NCBI GenBank assembly: GCA_946187325.1 | Contig: CAMHQC010000006.1 | Location: 1-64,000, forward strand | DNA length: 64,000 bases | Source of the DNA: an uncultured Clostridia bacterium | Lineage (GTDB): Bacteria > Bacillota > Clostridia > Oscillospirales > Acutalibacteraceae | Reading direction: 5' to 3' | In this document: one piece after another, positions 58,312 through 64,000 of the stretch | How positions within the stretch are numbered: position 1 is the stretch's first letter | How the letters are laid out: every line of letters starts with the position of its first letter | The notes under the pieces: model-generated | What the model saw: only the letters and a program-made list of their open reading frames with translations | Told to the model about the DNA's origin: nothing | The model's database searches: none | Position numbers and translations under genes: made by a program

Positions 58312-58980
58312 ATGAAAAAATTAGTTTTATCGGTTATTTTAACCGTTACGATTTTGATAACAGCGGTATCCTGTGCCGAGGCTAAGACGGGAATTAAACT
58401 TAATTCAAAAAAACTCACTATTACGGAGGGCTCGAGTAAGATTTTAAAGCTAAACGGAACTAATAAAAAGGTAAGATTTAAGATAACTTCGGGCAAAAAG
58501 TACATCAGTATTAAACGTAAGTCTAATACCTCGGTAAAAATAACAGCCTTAAAAAAGGGTTCGGCTAAGGTAAAGGCATCTCTCGGGAAGAAATCTTATA
58601 CCTGCTTTGTAACCGTAAAGGCAAAGGCTTCGAGTACGATAAAGATTAAAGTAAACGGTAAGAGCTTTACCGCTAAGCTTAACGGAAGCGAAGCTTCTAA
58701 GAAGCTTAAATCAATGCTTCCGATGACGATTAATATGAGCGAGCTTAACGGTAACGAAAAGTATCACTATTTTGATACAGATTTTTCAGGCATTGAAAAA
58801 ACTTTTTCAACAATTCACGCGGGCGATCTTATGGTGTTCGGAGGAGATTGTCTGGTTCTGTTTTATGACGAAATCAAAAACTCTCCATACGAATATATTA
58901 AACTCGGCTCACTAACCTCAACAAAAGGCTTAAAGAGCGCGCTCGGCAATAATAGTGTAAAGGTGGAATTTAAGAAATGA
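58312..58980 (+). CDS. Secreted BIG2-like domain protein with cyclophilin-like C-terminus
   Basis: Signal peptide [20 protein letters not shown]2-like repeat; '[33 protein letters not shown]'. Confidence 0.75.
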   Translation: MKKLVLSVILTVTILITAVSCAEAKTGIKLNSKKLTITEGSSKILKLNGTNKKVRFKITSGKKYISIKRKSNTSVKITALKKGSAKVKASLGKKSYTCFVTVKAKASSTIKIKVNGKSFTAKLNGSEASKKLKSMLPMTINMSELNGNEKYHYFDTDFSGIEKTFSTIHAGDLMVFGGDCLVLFYDEIKNSPYEYIKLGSLTSTKGLKSALGNNSVKVEFKK

Positions 58981-59549
58981 ACACAAAGGAATTTATAGAA
59001 ATTATGGACAGCGGCGCAGAGGTAATCGCGTTCAGCGAGGTACATCAGTATATGACCTATCTTTCCAACGAGGCTATGAAAATAACCTGTGAGCTTAATA
59101 ATTCTTATCATATCCCAGAGGAGATTAAGGAGCTTATGGAAAAGCTTACCGGAAGAAAGTTTCCCGAGGGAGCGTATATGTTTCCGCCGTTTTATACCGA
59201 CTGCGGTAAGAATATTAAACTAAGCAAGGGCGTATTTATAAACTCCGGCTGTCAGTTTCAGGACCAGGGCGGAATAACTATCGGCGAGGGTACTTTAGTC
59301 GGTCCTAAAACCGTTATCGCTACTCTTAACCACCATATGAATCCCGAAAAACGCGCGAATCTTATCCCTAAGCCTGTTAAAATAGGCGCTAAGGTTTGGA
59401 TAGGCGCGAACGTTACGATACTTCCCGGAGTAAGTATCGGCGATGGAGCGATTATCGCCGCTGGAGCTGTAGTGACTAAGGATGTAGCTCCTAATACCGT
59501 AGTAGGCGGTGTACCCGCGAAGTTTATAAAAAATATCGAGATTGACTGA
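58977..59549 (+). CDS. Maltose/galactoside O-acetyltransferase-like hexapeptide acyltransferase
   Basis: '[59 protein letters not shown]'. Confidence 0.93.
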   Translation: MNTKEFIEIMDSGAEVIAFSEVHQYMTYLSNEAMKITCELNNSYHIPEEIKELMEKLTGRKFPEGAYMFPPFYTDCGKNIKLSKGVFINSGCQFQDQGGITIGEGTLVGPKTVIATLNHHMNPEKRANLIPKPVKIGAKVWIGANVTILPGVSIGDGAIIAAGAVVTKDVAPNTVVGGVPAKFIKNIEID

Positions 59550-59596
59550 TAGTTTTAATTTTATTTTAATTATACTGTCAGAGGAGTTGGTTACCA

Positions 59597-60213
59597 ATTA
59601 AAACAGTAAAGATTAAAAACAGGTCGTTTTTACGCCGTTTAATGATAATGCTCTTGTGCTTTGAGGTAATAGTTTTTACTATAGTAGGAGTGTTTGTACA
59701 TATGTACACGGAGAAATCGCTCGAGCTCGACGTTCAAAGCAGTTTATCCCGCCAGATAACCAGCCTATCCGACGCGATTGTAGAGGAGGAAAATGACCTC
59801 GTTATAGACGAAAACAAAATTGAAAAGAACTTCCCGAATATGTATGTGTCGATTATCAATTACAAAGGCGAAGTGCAGTGGGGAAAAACTCCCGAGGGCA
59901 ACAATGTAGACAGTAAGCAGAGTATGGCTCCGCGGCTAAACAGAACGCGGGAAGTCTTATCGTAAACAACGGCTATAAGTACAGCTTAAAGGGTACGTTC
60001 AACAGGTTTACGGGCGACTACGGCAGTTCCGATTTAACCTCGACGCCTTATAAATACGTTACTCTCGCGGTCAACAACATTACCGACGAAAACACGACGG
60101 TACTCGCGAGATTCTATGTTCAAACTTCCGATAAAACTTACTACTCGAGTTATATTGACGCTACAGGTGCCGAGTTTAACGGCTGCGCTGTAAGATGGAG
60201 CGAGTTAAAATAA
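59597..60213 (+). pseudogene. Chimeric remnant: sensor-kinase N-terminus abutting the C-terminus of an unrelated protein
   Basis: Kinase-like TM plus extracytoplasmic segment to about 59910, then a different frame AEYGSAAKQNAGSLIVNNGYKYSLKGTF...AVRWSELK*. Confidence 0.65.
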
Positions 60214-60225
60214 AATATAGTATAA

Positions 60226-60259
60226 GAATACAGTCGTAGAAATACGGCTGTATTTTTTG
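60226..60259 (+). terminator. Intrinsic terminator
   Basis: AATACAGTCGTAGAAATACGGCTGTATTTTTTG. Confidence 0.7.
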
Positions 60260-60324
60260 CTGGACTTTTTGGAATTATCGTATTATAATAGTTGTGTCAA
60301 ATTAAAACATAGGAGGAATCTATT

Positions 60325-61449
60325 ATGGAAAAGAAAAAAAGCGCGGCTCCTTGGAAGATTGCGTCAGTAGTTTTAGCTGTAGCTTTAATCGCTGTATCAT
60401 GCACATGGGCGTTTACCGCTAATAACAAAGCTCCCGTGACTTCCAGCATTTTTGCGGCCGACACAGCTAAGAAGGACAGCGCTGATGTGTTATCGCTCTG
60501 GACTAAGGGCGCTAAGCTTAAATCTCAGCTTACCGACTATATGAAGACTATTACCGATAAAAGCTCTTCGGATTTTATTCCCGTAGAGAGCAGAATCGCT
60601 GTTTTCGATATGGACGGTACACTTTGCTGTGAAACCGACCCGGGGTACTTCGACCACAAGCTCCTTTACCATCGAGTAATGGAAGATCCCGATTATAAGG
60701 ACAAGGCGAGCGCCGAAGAGAAAGCAACCGCTAAGGAAATCGAAAAGTATTTCGAAACAGGTGAATATCCCGAGGGTATGGACTTAAAGCATGGTAAAGC
60801 TGTCGCTACCGCGTTTAAGGGTATGACCTTAAAGCAGTTTGACGACTATGTAAAAGCTTACAGAGATACCGCTATGGAGAGTTATTCCAATATGACTAAC
60901 GGTCAGGCGTTCTATAAGCCGATGCTCCAGGTTATCGACTATTTACAGGCCAACGACTTTAAAGTTTATATAGTAAGCGGTACAGATCGTCTTATTACAC
61001 GCGGACTCGTAGATGGAGCGATTGACATTCCTTTAGCCCAGATGATCGGCTCTGACGAAAGCTTAGTCGCGAGCAACCAGGGCGGCAAGGACGGACTCGA
61101 ATATACATTCGAGAAAAACGATAAGGTTATTACAGGCGGTAAGTTCCTTATTAAGAACTTAAAGATGAACAAGGTAAGCGTTATCGAGCAGGAAATCGGA
61201 CAGCAGCCCGTACTTTCTTTCGGAAACAGCTCGGGCGACGGCGCTATGGCTAACTTCGTTATTAACAATAACAAGTATAAGAGCGCGGCGTTTATGCTCT
61301 GCTGCGACGATACCGAGAGAGAAAACGGTAACGTTAAAAAAGCCGATAAGATGTACAAACTCTGTAAAGAGAACGGTTGGACAGCAGTATCTATGAAGAA
61401 CGACTGGACTACTATCTACGGCGATAATGTTACTTATAATAAAAAGTAA
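60325..61449 (+). CDS. Membrane-anchored HAD superfamily phosphatase
   Basis: N-terminal TM; 'IAVFDMDGTLCCETDPG', 'KVYIVSGTDRLITRGLV', 'PVLSFGNSSGDGAM'. Confidence 0.88.
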   Translation: MEKKKSAAPWKIASVVLAVALIAVSCTWAFTANNKAPVTSSIFAADTAKKDSADVLSLWTKGAKLKSQLTDYMKTITDKSSSDFIPVESRIAVFDMDGTLCCETDPGYFDHKLLYHRVMEDPDYKDKASAEEKATAKEIEKYFETGEYPEGMDLKHGKAVATAFKGMTLKQFDDYVKAYRDTAMESYSNMTNGQAFYKPMLQVIDYLQANDFKVYIVSGTDRLITRGLVDGAIDIPLAQMIGSDESLVASNQGGKDGLEYTFEKNDKVITGGKFLIKNLKMNKVSVIEQEIGQQPVLSFGNSSGDGAMANFVINNNKYKSAAFMLCCDDTERENGNVKKADKMYKLCKENGWTAVSMKNDWTTIYGDNVTYNKK

Positions 61450-61605
61450 ATAAACTTTAAGGAGAGCGGCTCAAATTGAGCCGCTTTTCTGTATCTAAAA
61501 ATAAATTAAAAAATTGATAAATTGGGTAGATATATTGTATTTCGTTATGCTATAATTAGTAATCATTAATATTTGTTATTAAAAAATCTGTCGGGAGATG
61601 AATCT

Positions 61606-62340
61606 ATGGAATTTCCAAATACAGCGAGAGGCTTAAAAAAAATATTTGCAGGTGAAATAATAGGGTTGATCAGCGTCGCTCTACTGCTTATGGCGTCGAT
61701 ACTTATGGTGCCTAAGGCGGGAGAAAAGGAAGTTAACGATGACGCGGTTGCCGTGTTAATCTTTTTTGTCTCGTTTATAGTAGGCTCCTTTATTTCGACC
61801 ATAGTAAACGGTATAGGATTATTTAATCTTCGCAAAGATGACAAATACTTTAAAAGAGCGTTTATGTTTTTTGTGATAAGTCTGTCGATAAACGCTTTCG
61901 GTTTTTTTGTTGTACCTGTTTTTTTTATTTTTGTGAGATTTTTCATAAGTATTATACCGACTGAAATGATTGAACACGCGCGCAGTATTACGTCGGATCT
62001 TATTACCGTTCTTGTAAGCGCGGCAGACGCGATAATAAAGATTATGGTAATGCAGGGGATTATGAGTATATTTAAAAAATTAGGTGACCGCGAGTCCTCA
62101 AAACACGGTAAGAAATCTATATACGCGCTTGCGATATTAACTTTTGTTCATGTTCTGATAAACTTTATAGTTCCCTTTTTAGGCGGTAAAACAAATTCGA
62201 TAGAAGCTCTGCTTTTATCACTTCCGTCGCTGGCGCTGATTATAGCTGAATACGTTATTTATTTATCGTATATAAAACGGATGATTACAGTATTGAAACC
62301 GAGCGAAATAAATAAGCTTGAATCTCGGTTAAGCGAATAA
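61606..62340 (+). CDS. Multi-TM membrane protein, paralogue of 33965-34630
   Basis: MEFPNTARGLKKIFAGEIIGLIS; hydrophobic. Confidence 0.7.
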   Translation: MEFPNTARGLKKIFAGEIIGLISVALLLMASILMVPKAGEKEVNDDAVAVLIFFVSFIVGSFISTIVNGIGLFNLRKDDKYFKRAFMFFVISLSINAFGFFVVPVFFIFVRFFISIIPTEMIEHARSITSDLITVLVSAADAIIKIMVMQGIMSIFKKLGDRESSKHGKKSIYALAILTFVHVLINFIVPFLGGKTNSIEALLLSLPSLALIIAEYVIYLSYIKRMITVLKPSEINKLESRLSE

Positions 62341-62377
62341 AACAGATAATAACCGTAAGTAGAAAAGAGGAGATTTT

Positions 62378-63043
62378 TTGAATATTTATATGATTTCAAA
62401 TACATTTATCTGGATTTGTTCGCTTGTAAGCTTTATAGTCGGAGCGATTATGTTTTTTAAGCCGAGCAAACCCTTATTCGCCAAGATGATTACAATGGCG
62501 GTAGGTTGTATAGCATTCGGAAGGATATTTCAGGTATTGAGGATAGCGATTGCTCCCGACACAATGTCGGGCTTCCAGCTTGGCTTTCTCGGAGTTATCG
62601 GAAGCTTGGTGTTTCTATTCGCCGTCAATTACTGTATTATCGATAAGGCTGTTGATGACCACTCGCCGAAAAACCAAAAATACAGATTTATTCCGATTGT
62701 GTTTCCGATTTTAGCGACCGCTTTTTATATGATATTTATAGGCTTTGCCGATGTTAATTTAATTGTCAAAATATGCGGAGCGGTGTTAACGCTTTTTGTA
62801 GTTCAAAGCATTTATTTCAACGCAAAGCATATATTCTTTCCCGACCTGGAAACAGGTGTTTTAGGCGCTTTAAAGCCGTACAACATTTTGGCTTTAATTT
62901 ACGCGTATTTATGTCTTGCGGAGATAATTGCGTTAAGCGGAGATTATTATATTTTAGACTTAGCGCTGAGTTTTGTTATGGGTATTGTGATTATTCTGTT
63001 AATACCCGCTGTCGCGAAGGGGGTTAAGAAATGGAAAACTTAA
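62378..63043 (+). CDS. Multi-TM membrane protein overlapping the PrsW-like gene
   Basis: Start MNIYMISNTFIWICSLVSFIVGAIMFF; overlaps the next ORF. Confidence 0.75.
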   Translation: MNIYMISNTFIWICSLVSFIVGAIMFFKPSKPLFAKMITMAVGCIAFGRIFQVLRIAIAPDTMSGFQLGFLGVIGSLVFLFAVNYCIIDKAVDDHSPKNQKYRFIPIVFPILATAFYMIFIGFADVNLIVKICGAVLTLFVVQSIYFNAKHIFFPDLETGVLGALKPYNILALIYAYLCLAEIIALSGDYYILDLALSFVMGIVIILLIPAVAKGVKKWKT

Positions 63044-63690
63044 TTTATGTTCTTTTCCTTTGCATTGTAGCGCCTATGATTTTGCTGGTGCTGCTTACTA
63101 AAAAGAAATCGAAGCTCATAACAGGTTATATGGTTGCCGGTATAACCTGCGCGCTTTTTGTATCTGAGCTGAACAGTATTATATTGAGCTATTTTGATAA
63201 CGACGGATTCTTTGTATCAACCACCATTACGCCTATTACCGAGGAGATAATTAAGGCTTTGCCTGTATTGTTTTTCGCTTATATGTTTTACGATAATCTC
63301 GAAATACTTTTGCCGTTGTCCTTTTCTACAGGTATAGGTTTCGCGCTTTTCGAGAATATGGTATTACTGCTTAAAATGAATACCGATATGCCTATTGAGC
63401 TTGCGGCGGTTAGGGGACTTGCTACCGCGTTAATGCACGGAGTATGTACGGCTGCCGTCGGGTTGGGTATGAGCTATGTTAAGAAAAAGAAGGAGCTTTT
63501 TTACTGCGGAACCTTAGGACTGCTTATAATTGCGATACTCTATCACGGACTATACAATATGCTTGTGCAGTCGTCTTTAAGCGTTTTAGGATTTATTCTT
63601 CCCGTAATTACCTATATTCCGCTTCTTCTCAGGCAGTATAATTATATTAAAACTAAAAGGAATAAAGAGGTAGAACATAATTCACAATAA
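63031..63690 (+). CDS. PrsW-like intramembrane metalloprotease
   Basis: 'ITEEIIKALPVLFF', 'GFALFENMVLL', 'LMHGVCTAAVG', 'YHGLYNML'. Confidence 0.85.
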   Translation: MENLIYVLFLCIVAPMILLVLLTKKKSKLITGYMVAGITCALFVSELNSIILSYFDNDGFFVSTTITPITEEIIKALPVLFFAYMFYDNLEILLPLSFSTGIGFALFENMVLLLKMNTDMPIELAAVRGLATALMHGVCTAAVGLGMSYVKKKKELFYCGTLGLLIIAILYHGLYNMLVQSSLSVLGFILPVITYIPLLLRQYNYIKTKRNKEVEHNSQ

Positions 63691-63810
63691 AAATATTAAT
63701 TTTTTTGAATTAACATATTGACAACGTATGAATAATATGATATAGTGTAGTCAACAGGTTAATTACTGATGTAGATAACCAAATAAAAATAACAAAGAGA
63801 GGTACTGAAA

Positions 63811-64000
63811 ATGACTAAAACAAGAACAAGAGTAATCGCGTTTATTCTCGCGATTATAACGGCAATTTCTGTTGGATCATCATTAGTATTTACAGCTACA
63901 GCCGTTACAACTAAGTCAACAGTCTCAACATCTAAAGAAAACGAGGATGAAGACGAAAATGATGACTTAGACGAGGATGACGACGAAAAGCTTTTCTATG
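63811..64000 (+). CDS. Secreted acidic protein, truncated by window end
   Basis: Signal peptide MTKTRTRVIAFILAIITAISVGSSLVFTATA, acidic stretch EDEDENDDLDEDDDE. Confidence 0.6.
   Translation, partial: MTKTRTRVIAFILAIITAISVGSSLVFTATAVTTKSTVSTSKENEDEDENDDLDEDDDEKLFY

Overview
This window looks like low-GC Clostridia DNA, probably a gut Ruminococcus/Oscillospiraceae relative. That is inferred from a type I dockerin, BspA-like LRR proteins and many secreted BIG2-like proteins. Most of it is ordinary chromosome: metG next to initiator tRNA, tatD, an amino-acid ABC transporter, an O-acetylhomoserine sulfhydrylase, two-component systems and surface proteins. The accessory or unusual parts are as follows. 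(1) A mobilization module at about 2.4-5.0 kb has a mobC-like gene, a relaxase gene with a second complete gene nested in another frame, and a 48-aa ORF missing from the supplied track. Next to it is a compact HEPN/Toprim-type two-gene operon of unknown function. (2) A 6.4-kb island (31124-37522) splits a tRNA-Arg(CCT) exactly at its anticodon loop. It has 7-bp direct repeats at the junctions, TTGCTAATAA iterons at both ends, a complete replacement tRNA-Arg, and no integrase. (3) A family of about 140-180 bp non-coding units lies downstream of three different tRNAs (fMet, Ser-GCT, Arg-CCT). Each unit is bounded by inverted copies of its own local tRNA 3' end and carries a covarying hairpin and an ACAAGCCGYAAGG core. 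I consider this the strongest candidate for an undescribed system. (4) A secreted SufS-like cysteine desulfurase fused to a BIG2-like domain. (5) A YbeY homologue that has lost all its metal-binding histidines. (6) Two response regulators with permuted REC/XRE-HTH domain order. (7) Two candidate structured leader or ncRNAs. All calls come from reading the sequence and recalling motifs; no database or folding software was used.
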